Source: Promicromonospora sp. MEB111 (GTDB lineage: Bacteria; Actinomycetota; Actinomycetes; Actinomycetales; Cellulomonadaceae). Taken from it: a stretch of 64,000 nt of DNA. The stretch lies in contig NZ_JARVSD010000013.1 of the NCBI RefSeq assembly GCF_030209445.1, positions 124,001-188,000 on the forward strand, written 5' to 3'. Shown here piece by piece: positions 26,138 through 35,283 of the stretch (position 1 is its first letter; every line of letters begins with the position of its first letter). Position numbers and translations under genes: made by a program. The notes below the pieces were generated by a model that did not search any database, was not told the DNA's origin, and saw only the letters and a list, made by a program, of their open reading frames with translations.

Positions 26138-27024
26138 CAGGCAACCACCGAGAGCACGAGATAGACGAAGGGCGCTGTGATGACCAGCGAGTCGAGGCGG
26201 TCCAGCACGCCCCCGTGCCCCGGGAGCAATGAGCCCATGTCCTTCAATTCTAGGTCACGCTTGAGGAGCGACTCGGCGAGATCGCCGACCGTGGCAGTGA
26301 CGGCGGTCATGACGCCGAGCGCGATTCCGAGGATCGGGCTCTCGCCCAGTCCGTACACCGCCCCGATCACACCCACCGCCGTGGCCAGCACGATCGAGCC
26401 GGCCAGGCCCTCCCACGACTTCTTGGGGCTCACGGTCGGCGCCAGCGGGTGGCGGCCCAGCATGACGCCGGCGATGTAGCCGCCGGTGTCGTTGGCGACC
26501 GCCAGGAGGATGAACAGCGCGACGCGGATCTCGCCGTCGGGCTGCGCCAGCATGAGGACCACGAAACCGGCCAGGAACGGGAGGTAGGACGCGGCGAAGA
26601 CCGCGGCCGCCGAGTCCCGCACCGCGCTGAGCCCGGAGCCGTCGAGCGCCCGCCACACCACGGTCGCGGCCACGGTCAGCACGAAGGCGACGAACAGCGC
26701 CTCCGGCCCGCCCCGGTAGGCGGAGACGATCATGCCGGCGGTCCCGACGAACAGCGGGACCATCGGCAGCCGCAGGTCGCGGCGCGCGAACGCCTGCCGC
26801 AGCTCCCAGAGCCCCGCCCACAGCAGGACGACCACGAACGCGACGAACGGCTCGGGTCGCCAGTACAGCGACGCGCCGACGATGCCGAGCAGGCCGACGC
26901 CCACGAGGATGGCGGCGGGCAGGTTACGGCCCGCACGCGACTTCTTCGCGGCGGGTACGGGTTCGGGGCTCACGGCAGTGTGCGCGTTGTCTCGCTCTGT
27001 TGTGTCTCGAGGCGGTGCGGGCAT
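26137..27024 (-). CDS. cdsA: Phosphatidate cytidylyltransferase (CDP-diacylglycerol synthase)
   Basis: The 295-residue integral membrane enzyme makes CDP-diacylglycerol from phosphatidate and CTP. About eight helices are visible. The family signature runs [43 protein letters not shown], holding the metal-binding acidic residues. It overlaps frr and rlmN by one base at each side. Confidence 0.95.
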   Translation of the reverse strand: MPAPPRDTTERDNAHTAVSPEPVPAAKKSRAGRNLPAAILVGVGLLGIVGASLYWRPEPFVAFVVVLLWAGLWELRQAFARRDLRLPMVPLFVGTAGMIVSAYRGGPEALFVAFVLTVAATVVWRALDGSGLSAVRDSAAAVFAASYLPFLAGFVVLMLAQPDGEIRVALFILLAVANDTGGYIAGVMLGRHPLAPTVSPKKSWEGLAGSIVLATAVGVIGAVYGLGESPILGIALGVMTAVTATVGDLAESLLKRDLELKDMGSLLPGHGGVLDRLDSLVITAPFVYLVLSVVA

Positions 27025-27581
27025 CAGACCTCGAGCAGCTCGCTCTCCTTGCCGGAGAGCAGCTGGTCGATGATCTCGACGTGGCTCTTGGTCAGCTTGT
27101 CCAGCTCCTTCTCCGCGCGCACCACCTCGTCCTCGCCGGCCTCGCCGTCCTTGACGATGCGGTCCAGCGTCTCCTTCGCCTTGCGGCGGATGTTGCGCAC
27201 CGAGACCCGCGAGTCCTCGGCCTTCTGCTTGGCAAGCTTGACGTAGTCGCGGCGGCGCTCCTCCGTCAGGGAGGGCAGCACGATGCGGATGGCGTTGCCG
27301 TCCGTCGCCGGGTTCACGCCCAGGTCGGAGTCGCGCAGCGCCTTCTCGACGGCGGGCACCGAGCTCTTGTCGAACGGCGCGACCAGCACGGTCCGCGCGT
27401 CCGGGATGTTGAAGGACGCGAGCTGCTGCAGCGGCGTGGGCGCGCCGTAGTAGTCGACGGTGATCTTGCTGAACATGCCGGCGTTGGCGCGGCCGGTGCG
27501 GATGCCCGCGAAGTCCTCCTTGGCGACCTCGATCGCCTTCTCCATCTTTTCCTCGGCTTCGAGGAGGGTCTCGTCGATCAC
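27024..27581 (-). CDS. frr: Ribosome recycling factor
   Basis: The 185-residue protein splits post-termination ribosomes together with EF-G. The whole sequence matches [37 protein letters not shown], and [13 protein letters not shown] in the long helical domain. Two adjacent GTG codons (27584 and 27581) could start it. I chose the second because AGGAG is then 5 nt away rather than 2. Confidence 0.96.
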   Translation of the reverse strand: MIDETLLEAEEKMEKAIEVAKEDFAGIRTGRANAGMFSKITVDYYGAPTPLQQLASFNIPDARTVLVAPFDKSSVPAVEKALRDSDLGVNPATDGNAIRIVLPSLTEERRRDYVKLAKQKAEDSRVSVRNIRRKAKETLDRIVKDGEAGEDEVVRAEKELDKLTKSHVEIIDQLLSGKESELLEV

Positions 27582-27688
27582 CACTGCTCCTGTCGTTGGT
27601 CTACGGGTGGTGCCGGGGCCACTCTACGGACACTTTGCCCGGCTACCGAAAGGTTCGCGCGTTACCCGGCCAGCCCGGGCCGCACGGT

Positions 27689-28444
27689 TCAGCGCGTCGT
27701 GATCAGCGTGCCGATGGGCTCGCCGGCCAGCGCGCGGGTGACGTTGCCCTCGCCCTCCATGCCGAAGACCCGCATCTGGACGTCGTTGTCGCGGCACATC
27801 GCCAGCGCCGTGTCGTCCATGACGCCGAGCCTGTTCACGAGGGCGTCGGTGTAGGTCAGGTGGTCCAGCTTCTTCGCGTCCGGGTTGCGGCGCGGGTCGG
27901 AGTCGTACACGCCGTCGACCCCGTTCTTGCCCATGACGACCTGCTCGCAGCCTGTCTCCAGGGCGCGCTGCACCGCCACGGTGTCGGTCGAGAAGTACGG
28001 CATGCCCGCGCCCGCACCGAAGATGACCACGCGGCCCTTCTCCAGGTGCCGGATCGCGCGCAGGGGGATGTACGGCTCGGCGACCTGGCCCATCGTGATG
28101 GCGGTCTGCACGCGCGTCTTGACGCCGGCCTGCTCCAGGAAGTCCTGCAGGGCGAGGCAGTTCATGACCGTGCCGAGCATGCCCATGTAGTCCGCGCGGG
28201 CGCGGTCCATGCCGGCCACGCTCAGCTCGGCACCGCGGAAGAAGTTCCCGCCACCGACGACGATCGCCACCTGTACGCCGTCGCGCACGGCCACACCGAT
28301 CTCCTTCGCGATGCGGCGGACGACGTCGGCGTCCAGCCCCACGCTCCCGCCGCCGAACGCCTCACCCGACAGCTTCAGGAGCACACGCCGGGCCGGCTTG
28401 CCCTCCTCGTCCACCGCGAAGTTCTGGGTCGCCTCGTCACTCAC
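27689..28444 (-). CDS. pyrH: UMP kinase
   Basis: The 251-residue amino-acid-kinase-fold enzyme phosphorylates UMP in pyrimidine synthesis. [36 protein letters not shown] and the MDDTALAM segment are typical. It starts at GTG (MSDEA). About 100 bp separates it from frr, with an inverted pair GCCGGG/CCCGGC (27612-27643), and about 290 bp separates it from tsf, so it probably has its own promoter. Confidence 0.96.
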   Translation of the reverse strand: MSDEATQNFAVDEEGKPARRVLLKLSGEAFGGGSVGLDADVVRRIAKEIGVAVRDGVQVAIVVGGGNFFRGAELSVAGMDRARADYMGMLGTVMNCLALQDFLEQAGVKTRVQTAITMGQVAEPYIPLRAIRHLEKGRVVIFGAGAGMPYFSTDTVAVQRALETGCEQVVMGKNGVDGVYDSDPRRNPDAKKLDHLTYTDALVNRLGVMDDTALAMCRDNDVQMRVFGMEGEGNVTRALAGEPIGTLITTR

Positions 28445-28688
28445 TGGTCAGTCACCCTTCGATCGTCACTGCCGGGACACCGCCCTCCCGGAATACTGCG
28501 CCCGACTCGCGGGCGACGCACCTCTGCGCCACGCAGAGGCCTCCGGGCCGACCTCGAGACCCCTGGTGCGAAGTGGAGCCCGCCCCGCTCTACCCCACAC
28601 CAAAAGTATCGAAGCCGTGCCCCGCTCCTGGTGGAGCGTGGCGTGCGAGCCGGCGCCGTCCGTCGGACGCAGCCGGCCGCGTATGCGT

Positions 28689-28722
28689 CGGCCCGGCCCG
28701 CGCCGAAGCGCGGACCGGGCCG
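28689..28722 (-). terminator. tsf terminator hairpin
   Basis: The stem CGGCCCGG/CCGGGCCG plus CCGCGC/GCGCGG encloses a CGAA loop, with one mismatch between the two helices. It lies 12 bp past the tsf stop. No U-run follows. Confidence 0.7.
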
Positions 28723-28733
28723 AACGAGCTGCG

Positions 28734-29573
28734 TCAGGAACCGACGCGGAAACGCACGAACGCGGTCAGGGCACCGTTCACCGAGGCGACGTGCTTGCCG
28801 ACCGTGGTCTTCGGGTCCTTCGCCAGCGGCTGGTCGATCAGGACGACCTCCTTGAAGAAGCCGTTCAGGCGACCCTCGACGATCTTGGGCAGCGCCGCCT
28901 CCGGCTTGCCCTCGTTCTTCGAGGTCTCCAGAGCGATCTCGCGCTCCTTCTCGACGACGTCCGCCGGGACGTCCTCACGCGTGAGGTACTTCGGGGCCAT
29001 CGCGGCGACGTGCTGCGCGATGTCCTTGGCGACGGCCTCGCCGGCCTCGTCGGTGACGACGAGGACACCGATCGACGGCGGCAGGTCCTTGGCCGTCTTG
29101 TGCAGGTAGGTCGTGACCTTCGGGCCCTCGACGCGCGCGACGCGGCGCAGGACGAGCTTCTCGCCCAGCGTGGCGCCCTGTGCGGCGATGAGCTCGGCGA
29201 CGGTGCCCTCACCGGCGGGGGCGGCGGCAGCCGCGACCTCGTCGGCGGCACCGGCGGCCGCGGTGGCCTCCAGGACGGCCTCGGCCAGCGAGATGAACTT
29301 CTCGTTCTTGACGACGAAGTCCGTCTCGGCGTTCAGCTCGATCATGGTGGCGACCTGGCCGGCCGCGGTGTCCTCGACCTTGACGGCGACGAGACCCTCG
29401 GACGTGGCGTTGCCCTCGCGCTTGGCGGCGCGGGCCAGGCCCTTGGTCCGGATGATCTCGATGGCCTTCTCGGCGTCGCCGTCGGCCGCGTCCAGGGCCT
29501 TCTTGACGTCGAGCATGCCGGCGCCGGTCCGCTCACGCAGCGCCTTGATGTCAGCGGCGGTGTAGTTCGCCAT
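28734..29573 (-). CDS. tsf: Elongation factor Ts
   Basis: The 279-residue protein is the nucleotide exchange factor for EF-Tu. The N-terminal domain has LRERTGAGMLDVKKAL, and NAETDFVVKNEKF is the EF-Tu contact region. Length is normal. It is downstream of rpsB by about 105 bp with a hairpin between, and ends at a strong terminator. Confidence 0.97.
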   Translation of the reverse strand: MANYTAADIKALRERTGAGMLDVKKALDAADGDAEKAIEIIRTKGLARAAKREGNATSEGLVAVKVEDTAAGQVATMIELNAETDFVVKNEKFISLAEAVLEATAAAGAADEVAAAAAPAGEGTVAELIAAQGATLGEKLVLRRVARVEGPKVTTYLHKTAKDLPPSIGVLVVTDEAGEAVAKDIAQHVAAMAPKYLTREDVPADVVEKEREIALETSKNEGKPEAALPKIVEGRLNGFFKEVVLIDQPLAKDPKTTVGKHVASVNGALTAFVRFRVGS

Positions 29574-29638
29574 TGTTCTGGTCCTCCGTGCAGTCGTGTT
29601 GTTCGTGGGAGGTCGTGCGACCCGAGGAACGGTGCGCC

Positions 29639-29667
29639 GACCGGGCCGACACGAGGTCGACCCGGTC
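29639..29667 (-). other. Hairpin between rpsB and tsf
   Basis: GACCGGG (29639-29645) pairs with CCCGGTC (29661-29667), with an inner GAC/GTC pair. It could attenuate or process the rpsB-tsf transcript. It is not followed by a U-tract. Confidence 0.4.
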
Positions 29668-29678
29668 AGCGCGACGCG

Positions 29679-30626
29679 TCACTTCTCGGTGTCGGCCTCG
29701 GGTGCGGCGGCCGGAGCAGCCTCGGCGGCCTCGGCGGCCTCCACGACCTCGGCGGGAGCGGCCGGGGTGGCGGCGGCAGCGGCCTCGGCGGCCGCCTCCT
29801 CGACGGTGCCCTCGGCGGTCGCGGCCGGGGACTCGACCGTGGCCTCGGTGGTGTCACCGGCCAGGAGCTCGCGCTCCCACTCGGCCAGCGGCTCAGCGGC
29901 GGGCTCGGTCTCGGCACCGGTCTTGCTGCCACCCGAGTGGCGCTGCATGAGGCCCTCGGCGGCGGCGTCCGCGATCACGCGGGTGAGCAGCGTGACGGAA
30001 CGGATCGCGTCGTCGTTGCCCGGGATCGCGTAGTCGACCATGTCGGGGTCGCAGTTGGTGTCGAGGATCGCCACGACGGGGATGCCCAGCTTGCGGGCCT
30101 CGTCCACCGCGAGGTGCTCCTTGTTGGTGTCGACGATCCAGACGGCCGAGGGAACCTTGGCCATGTCACGGATGCCGCCGAGGGTGCGCGCGAGCTTGTC
30201 CTTCTCGCGGCGCAGCACCAGGAGCTCCTTCTTCGTGAGGCCCGAGGCGGCCACGTCGTCGAAGTCGATCTCCTCGAGCTCCTTGAGGCGCTGGAGACGC
30301 TTGTGCACGGTGGTGAAGTTCGTGAGCATGCCGCCGAGCCAGCGGTGGTTCACGTAGGGCATCCCGACGCGGGCGGCCTGCTCGGCCACCGGCTCCTGGG
30401 CCTGCTTCTTGGTGCCGACGAAGAGGATGGAGCCGCCGTGGGCGACCGTCTCCTTGACGAAGTCGTAGGCGCTGTCGATGAAGTGCAGCGACTGCTGCAG
30501 GTCGACGATGTAGATGCCGTTGCGCTCCGTGAAGATGAAGCGCTTCATCTTCGGGTTCCAACGGCGGGTCTGGTGTCCGAAGTGGACACCGCTCTCGAGG
30601 AGCTGGCGCATGGACACGACGGCCAT
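29679..30626 (-). CDS. rpsB: 30S ribosomal protein S2
   Basis: The 315-residue protein carries the S2 core ([66 protein letters not shown]). A C-terminal extension of about 70 residues rich in Ala and Glu is typical of high-GC actinobacteria. AAAGGA precedes the ATG. It is the first gene of the rpsB-tsf unit behind a structured leader. Confidence 0.97.
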   Translation of the reverse strand: MAVVSMRQLLESGVHFGHQTRRWNPKMKRFIFTERNGIYIVDLQQSLHFIDSAYDFVKETVAHGGSILFVGTKKQAQEPVAEQAARVGMPYVNHRWLGGMLTNFTTVHKRLQRLKELEEIDFDDVAASGLTKKELLVLRREKDKLARTLGGIRDMAKVPSAVWIVDTNKEHLAVDEARKLGIPVVAILDTNCDPDMVDYAIPGNDDAIRSVTLLTRVIADAAAEGLMQRHSGGSKTGAETEPAAEPLAEWERELLAGDTTEATVESPAATAEGTVEEAAAEAAAAATPAAPAEVVEAAEAAEAAPAAAPEADTEK

Positions 30627-31146
30627 GACACGTCCTTTCGGTGCGGTCCGGGATCGACCCGGGGTTCCGCACGCATTTCAGGTGGCACCAGGACTGACGG
30701 CCCGGGCCACGGTTCGGTTGGCGGCACCCTCTCCTGACGGTGCCCCTGGCGCCACGTCGTGCCCGACGCCGCCCCCGAGGGGCGGACCACTGCCGGACGC
30801 GACTCGATGTGACGCGCGATGTCGACCAGGTGTTCTCCCTGCCAGGCAAGCAGTCAGCGGAGCTGGACGTCTGCCGGACGGGCAGCACATGCCGGTCGCG
30901 GGTTGAAGTCTACCCGACCGGCCCCCGCGGCGAGGACCCGCACGAAGCGCCCCGGCTGTGACGTCGCACGCCCCCGCGTGAGGGCTCGTCCGGGCCGTTC
31001 TCCGCAGCTCGTGAGCGCGCCCGGGAGACCCTCGCGACGGTGGCAGCAGGGAACGAGCGCGACCACAGGAGGGTCCGGGACGGGTTCGTGCACAGGCGGA
31101 CCGCTCGACGCCGACGGCGACGGGATCGCGGCGTGATGCTCGGGGC
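30627..31146. promoter_or_regulatory. 520-bp intergenic: rpsB leader and promoter, plus start region of the M23 gene
   Basis: No credible gene is seen; the short frames here lack codon bias. On the minus strand a stem (GTGCGG 30641-30646 with CCGCAC 30667-30672, inner CCGGG/CCCGG) sits just upstream of the rpsB ribosome site. It is a candidate S2 autoregulatory structure. TAGACT at 30912-30907 is a good -10 with a poor -35, and would give a leader of about 270 nt. The divergent M23 gene starts at 31147. Confidence 0.5.
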
Positions 31147-31812
31147 ATGACGACTCCTCGCGCTCCCCACCGTGCGGCCCACCGGTGGACGACCGCCGCG
31201 CTCCTGTCCATGCTGCTCGCCGTCGCGCTCGCCGCCCTGGTGCCGCCCCCGCCGGCCGCCGCCCTGCGCTCCGGGCCGGACATCGCCGTCCGAGCGGGTC
31301 TCGATGCCCGGCTCGCGCCTGGTGCGTCGGACGGCGGTGCGGGCGGCGGTGCGGCGGACCCCAGGACCGGCTACGTGCCGCCCGTCGCGGGCGTGGACCC
31401 GCCGTCCGGCGTGGAGCGCCTGTTCGACCCGCCCGCCGAGAAGTGGGGCGCGGGGCATCGCGGCGTCGACCTGACCGCGCCGCCCGGTGCGCACGTGGTC
31501 TCCCCCGGCCCGGGTGTGGTGACGTTCGCGGGACAGGTCGCGCGACGCGGGGTCGTGGTGGTTACCCACCCGGACGGCCTGCGCAGCAGCCTGGAGCCCG
31601 TGGCCGCCTCCGTGCCGGTCGGCACCGCGGTCGCTGCGGGGACGGCGATCGGCGTCGTCGAGGGGAGCGAGGGCACGGACGAGCCGGGCGCGACGCCGAA
31701 CCACTGCGCGCCCCGGTCCTGCGTGCACTGGGGCGTACGGCGGGGCGAGCGCTACATCGATCCGCTGTCCCTGCTGGACCGCCCGCCGATCGTCCTGCTC
31801 CCGGAGCGTTGA
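31147..31812 (+). CDS. Secreted M23/LytM-type peptidase-like protein
   Basis: The 221-residue protein has a signal peptide (TTAALLSMLLAVALAALVPP). The LytM core holds HRGVDL (the HxxxD zinc pair), then the strand pattern of the family. The last motif reads SCVHWGVRRG, so the usual HxH is CxH: the zinc-binding His is kept and the other His is replaced by Cys. HCAPRSC suggests a disulfide. It may act on peptidoglycan or be a non-catalytic amidase activator. A copy between rpsB and xerC is common in actinobacteria. Confidence 0.82.
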   Translation: MTTPRAPHRAAHRWTTAALLSMLLAVALAALVPPPPAAALRSGPDIAVRAGLDARLAPGASDGGAGGGAADPRTGYVPPVAGVDPPSGVERLFDPPAEKWGAGHRGVDLTAPPGAHVVSPGPGVVTFAGQVARRGVVVVTHPDGLRSSLEPVAASVPVGTAVAAGTAIGVVEGSEGTDEPGATPNHCAPRSCVHWGVRRGERYIDPLSLLDRPPIVLLPER

Positions 31813-31819
31813 CCCTGGC

Positions 31820-32773
31820 TCAGGCGCGCGGGAACGCCTGGGCGTAGACACTGCGCAGCCGCTCCGCGTCCACGTGGGTGTAGCGCTGGGTGGTCGCGAG
31901 GTTGGCGTGACCCAGTACCTCCTGCACGGCACGCAGGTCGGAGCCGCCCTGCAGCAGGTGCGTCGCGGCGGAGTGGCGCAGCGCGTGCGGGGCGACGTCG
32001 TCGACGCCGGCCTGGGCGGCGAGCCGGTGCACGGCCTCGCGCACCTGGCGCTGGCCCCAGCGTCCGCCGCGCTCCCCCACGAGGAAGGCGTCGCCGGTGG
32101 CGGCGGTCATGAACGCGGGCCGGCCGTCGGTCAGCCAGGCGTCGACGGACCGCGCGGCCGGGATGCCGAACGGGACGACCCGCTCCTTGCCGCCCTTGCC
32201 GAGCACCCGCACGAGCCGGTCCCGCGCGTCCACGTGTCCCACGTCGACCGACACCAGCTCGCCCACGCGGATCCCCGCGCCGTACAGCAGCTCCGCGGCG
32301 ACCCACGACCGCAGGGCCGCCGGCCGGGAGGCCTCGTCGGCCTCGTCCGCGGCGGCCCTGGCGCCGTCCAGCAGGCGGCCGGCCGCGTCCACGTCGAGCA
32401 CCGTGGGCAGCGTGCGCGGCACCTTGGGGCTCGCGAGCCGCGCCGAAGGGTCGACGGGAACGAGACCGGCGCGGTGCGCCCAGCGCAGGAACGCCCGGGC
32501 CGAGGCGCCGCGGCGGGCGAGCGTGGCGCGCGCGAGCCCGCGGTCGGACTGGGACGCGAGCCACCCACGCAGCAGCGTCAGGTCGATCTCGTCGAGGCTC
32601 GTGCTCCCGTGCCGCATCGCGTACCGCAGCAGGTCGGTCACGTCCGCCACGTAGGCACGCCGCGTGTGGGCGGAGTGCCCGCGCTGCGCGTGGAGGTAGC
32701 TGGCGAAGCGGGACACGGCGTCGGACAACTGCTCGGGCAGCCGAGGCAAGCCGGACAGGTCGGTAAGGTCCAC
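31820..32773 (-). CDS. xerC: Tyrosine recombinase of XerC type
   Basis: The 317-residue recombinase has an N-terminal SAM-like core-binding domain (FASYLHAQRGHSAHTRRAYVADV). The catalytic domain has Arg in YGAGIRVGEL, Lys in GKGGKERVVPF, HALRHSAATHLL, His in LGHANLATTQ and Tyr in QRYTH. With XerD it resolves chromosome dimers at dif. I start at GTG 32773, because TTCACC-N17-CACACT lies 7 nt upstream (leaderless). No phage genes surround it, and its position next to dprA and rpsB is that of the host gene. Confidence 0.9.
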   Translation of the reverse strand: MDLTDLSGLPRLPEQLSDAVSRFASYLHAQRGHSAHTRRAYVADVTDLLRYAMRHGSTSLDEIDLTLLRGWLASQSDRGLARATLARRGASARAFLRWAHRAGLVPVDPSARLASPKVPRTLPTVLDVDAAGRLLDGARAAADEADEASRPAALRSWVAAELLYGAGIRVGELVSVDVGHVDARDRLVRVLGKGGKERVVPFGIPAARSVDAWLTDGRPAFMTAATGDAFLVGERGGRWGQRQVREAVHRLAAQAGVDDVAPHALRHSAATHLLQGGSDLRAVQEVLGHANLATTQRYTHVDAERLRSVYAQAFPRA

Positions 32774-32780
32774 GTTTGCC

Positions 32781-32809
32781 AGTGTGCAGCCGGACCGCCA
32801 CGGGGTGAA
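32781..32809 (-). promoter_or_regulatory. Promoter TTCACC-N17-CACACT for xerC
   Basis: The minus-strand -35 is at 32809-32804 and the -10 at 32786-32781. The -10 ends 7 nt before GTG 32773, giving a leaderless mRNA if correct. Confidence 0.4.
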
Positions 32810-32925
32810 GCAGGCGCGCCGCCGTTGCGCGGCCCGGGTGCGTCGCCCGGTGTGTCGCCGCCTCGGGTCGCTCTGCCACACTGGCCGGTCGGACAGTGCA
32901 GCCGGACGAGTGCAGGAGGACCGCG

Positions 32926-33885
32926 ATGATGCGTGCCGTACAGGTGACCGAGTTCGGTGGCCCCGAGATGCTCAGGACCGTCGAGGTGCCGGAGCCGACC
33001 GCGGGGCCGGGGCAGGTGCTGATCGAGGTGTCGCGCATCGGCATCAACTACGCCGACACGCACCAGGTCGAGAACTCCTACCAGACGCCGACCACGCTGC
33101 CGTTCGTCCCCGGGAGCGAGGTCGTCGGGCACACGCCGGACGGACGGCGGGTCGCCGCACTGCTGACCGGCGGGGGCGGGTACGCCGAACGGGCCGTGGC
33201 CGACGCCGCCATGACCTTTCCCGTGCCCGACGACGTCGACGACCTCACCGCGCTGTCCATGCTGGTGCAGGGCACGACCGCCTGGGTCCTGCTGCGCAAG
33301 AGCGCACACCTCGAACCGGGCGAGTCCGTGGTGGTGCACGCGGCCGCGGGCGGCGTCGGTACGATCGCCGTGCAGCTGGCCAAGGCCTGGGGCGCCGGCC
33401 GGGTCATCGCCACGGCGAGCACGACCGACAAGCGCATGCTGACCCTCGGCCTCGGCGCGGATGTCGCCGTCGACTCCCGCGCGGACGACATGAGGACGGC
33501 GCTGCTCGACGCCAACGGAGGGCGCGTCGACATCGTGCTCGACATGGTCGGCGGCACCACGACCGACCAGAGCCTGGCAGCGCTCGCGCCCTTCGGCCGG
33601 CTCGTCTTCTACGGCATGGCGGGCCGGGAGCAGCCCAGGCCCGTCGAGCTGCGCAACCTGCTCGGCCACAGCAGCACGGTCGCGGGCATGTGGCTGCCGC
33701 ACGTCTTCCGGCTGCCCGGCAACCTCTACGCCCGGGCGCTGTCCGAGCTGTTCGATCTCGCCCGGAGCGGCGAGATCCGCGCTGTCGCGGGCGGCGAGCA
33801 CCCGCTGTCCGACGCCCGCGGCGCGCACGAGGCCCTGCGCTCACGTGGCACCGTCGGCAAGCTCCTGCTCGACCCGACCGCCTGA
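32926..33885 (+). CDS. Zinc-independent MDR quinone/enone oxidoreductase
   Basis: The 319-residue medium-chain reductase has GINYADTHQVENSY near the N-terminus and the NADPH motif HAAAGGVGTIAVQLAKAWGA. RADDMRTAL and the DMVGGTTTDQSL segment follow. No structural or catalytic zinc cysteines are present, so it is of quinone-oxidoreductase (QOR) type. AGGAGG lies 6 nt before ATG 32926, so the longer frame is not used. It is a lone plus-strand insertion in the xerC-dprA minus-strand backbone. Confidence 0.88.
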   Translation: MMRAVQVTEFGGPEMLRTVEVPEPTAGPGQVLIEVSRIGINYADTHQVENSYQTPTTLPFVPGSEVVGHTPDGRRVAALLTGGGGYAERAVADAAMTFPVPDDVDDLTALSMLVQGTTAWVLLRKSAHLEPGESVVVHAAAGGVGTIAVQLAKAWGAGRVIATASTTDKRMLTLGLGADVAVDSRADDMRTALLDANGGRVDIVLDMVGGTTTDQSLAALAPFGRLVFYGMAGREQPRPVELRNLLGHSSTVAGMWLPHVFRLPGNLYARALSELFDLARSGEIRAVAGGEHPLSDARGAHEALRSRGTVGKLLLDPTA

Positions 33886-33911
33886 CTGGCCGCCCGGAGT
33901 CGCTGGGGCCG

Positions 33912-33980
33912 CCGGCCCGGCCCAGGCAGCCCGGCCCAGGCAGCCCGGCCAGGCGGCCCGGCCAGGCGGCCCCGCAGGCG
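33912..33980 (+). repeat. GC-rich 13-14-bp tandem repeats between convergent genes
   Basis: CCCGGCCCAGGCAG occurs twice in tandem and is followed by two copies of CCCGGCCAGGCGG and a decayed copy. The array fills the gap between the oxidoreductase stop and the dprA stop. Most likely it is slippage-generated and may act in termination. Confidence 0.75.
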
Positions 33981-33996
33981 GTCCGACGCACCTGGG

Positions 33997-35283
33997 TCAC
34001 CGCCTGCGCCAGCCCCCGTCCCGCTGCTCGGCCAGCCCCATCAGCTCCAGCAGCCCGAGCGCCCCGGTCGTGTCGGCGAGCGCGAGCCCGGCGGTGCGGG
34101 CGATCGACCGCTCGTGGGCCGGCTTGCGCACCGGTAGGGCGTCCAGCACCGCCTTGCCCGCCGCGTCGAGGTCGTCGCCCGGCCGCGTCTCGCCCTGCCG
34201 TCGCGGCGCGGTCTCGCCGAGGTCCCCGACGAGCTCGGCGGCCTCGGCGGCGTCCGTGACGCAGACGGCCGCGCCGCGGCGCAGCAGCTCGTGGCAGCCG
34301 CTGGAGGCCATGGACGTGACCGGCCCCGGCACCGCCCCGAGCGGACGCAGCAGCGACACAGCGTGGTTGGCCGTGGACAGCGCGCCGGAGCGCAGGGCCG
34401 CCTCGACCACCACCGTTCCCGCCGTGAACGCGGCGATCAGGCGGTTGCGCTTGAGGAACCGCTGCTTGCCCGGCACGGAGCCCGGCGGCACCTCGCTCAC
34501 CACGGCGCCCTGCGCGGCGGTCCGCCGCAGCAGGTCGGTGTTGCTCGCAGGGTAGAGCCGATCGACCCCGCCCGCGAGGAACGCCACCGTCCGTGCCCCG
34601 GAGACCAGGGCTCCTCGGTGCGCCTCCGCGTCGATCCCGTGGGCGCCGCCGGAGACCACGGTGAACCCGCGGTCGGCCAGCCCGCACGCCAGGTCCCGCG
34701 TCACGCGGACGCCGTAACCGGTGCAGGCACGCGAGCCCACCAGCGACACGGAGCGCGCCGCCAGCCCGGCCAGGTCGGGATCACCCCGCACCCAGAGCGC
34801 CAGCGGTGCGGTGGAGCCGAGCCCCGCGAACGACGTGGGCCAGCCCGGGTGGTCCGGCGTCAGGAAGGTGCCGCCGTACCGGTCGAGCACGACGAGCTCG
34901 CCCTCGGGATCGAGCCGGTCGAGCCGGGGTGCCCAGCGCCGCACGGCGGCGACGACCAGCCCGGCGGCGCGCGTCCCGGACGTGTCCGGCCCTTCGGCGA
35001 CCGCCCCGAGCACGTGGCCGGGGGCATCGGCGCGACCACCCGGACCCTGGACCGCAACCGGCATCCCGCCGATCCGCCGGAGGACGTCGCCGGCCCGGTC
35101 GGGCGCCCGGGCAGCGTCAAGCAGCCAGTCGAGCGCGTCCACAGGGCCGAGGTGCTCCACCAGCGCGCCCGCCACCGGGTCTCCCGGCTCGGCGATGCGG
35201 CTCCACGCGGCCCGCGCCAGCACCGGGTCGGCCGGGTCGAACCGGAGCCGCGCACGGGGCTGCTCGAAGAGTGGCTCAGCCAC
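33997..35283 (-). CDS. dprA: DNA-processing protein A (ssDNA-binding RecA loader)
   Basis: The 428-residue protein has the Rossmann-like DprA core: SVSLVGSRACTGYGVRVTRDLA, VSGGAHGIDAEAHRGAL, GGVDRLYP, RFLKRNRLIAAF and EAALRSGAL. A C-terminal winged-helix part follows (about residues 360-428). It loads RecA onto incoming single strands in transformation, and is also common in non-competent bacteria. The GTG start overlaps the comM stop by 8 nt. Confidence 0.94.
   Translation of the reverse strand: MAEPLFEQPRARLRFDPADPVLARAAWSRIAEPGDPVAGALVEHLGPVDALDWLLDAARAPDRAGDVLRRIGGMPVAVQGPGGRADAPGHVLGAVAEGPDTSGTRAAGLVVAAVRRWAPRLDRLDPEGELVVLDRYGGTFLTPDHPGWPTSFAGLGSTAPLALWVRGDPDLAGLAARSVSLVGSRACTGYGVRVTRDLACGLADRGFTVVSGGAHGIDAEAHRGALVSGARTVAFLAGGVDRLYPASNTDLLRRTAAQGAVVSEVPPGSVPGKQRFLKRNRLIAAFTAGTVVVEAALRSGALSTANHAVSLLRPLGAVPGPVTSMASSGCHELLRRGAAVCVTDAAEAAELVGDLGETAPRRQGETRPGDDLDAAGKAVLDALPVRKPAHERSIARTAGLALADTTGALGLLELMGLAEQRDGGWRRR

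Noticed and set aside
28445-28688. Possible small gene between pyrH and tsf
   Set aside because: Short frames here have no ribosome site or recognisable codon bias. The stretch holds the pyrH upstream region and the tsf terminator only.
31820-32773. XerC-type gene as a phage or integrative-element integrase
   Set aside because: The sequence and the rpsB-xerC-dprA order fit the chromosomal XerC, and no att-like repeats, excisionase or phage genes are seen.
33912-33980. Tandem repeats as a CRISPR array
   Set aside because: Units of 13-14 bp follow each other without spacers and there are no cas genes. Slippage repeats explain them.
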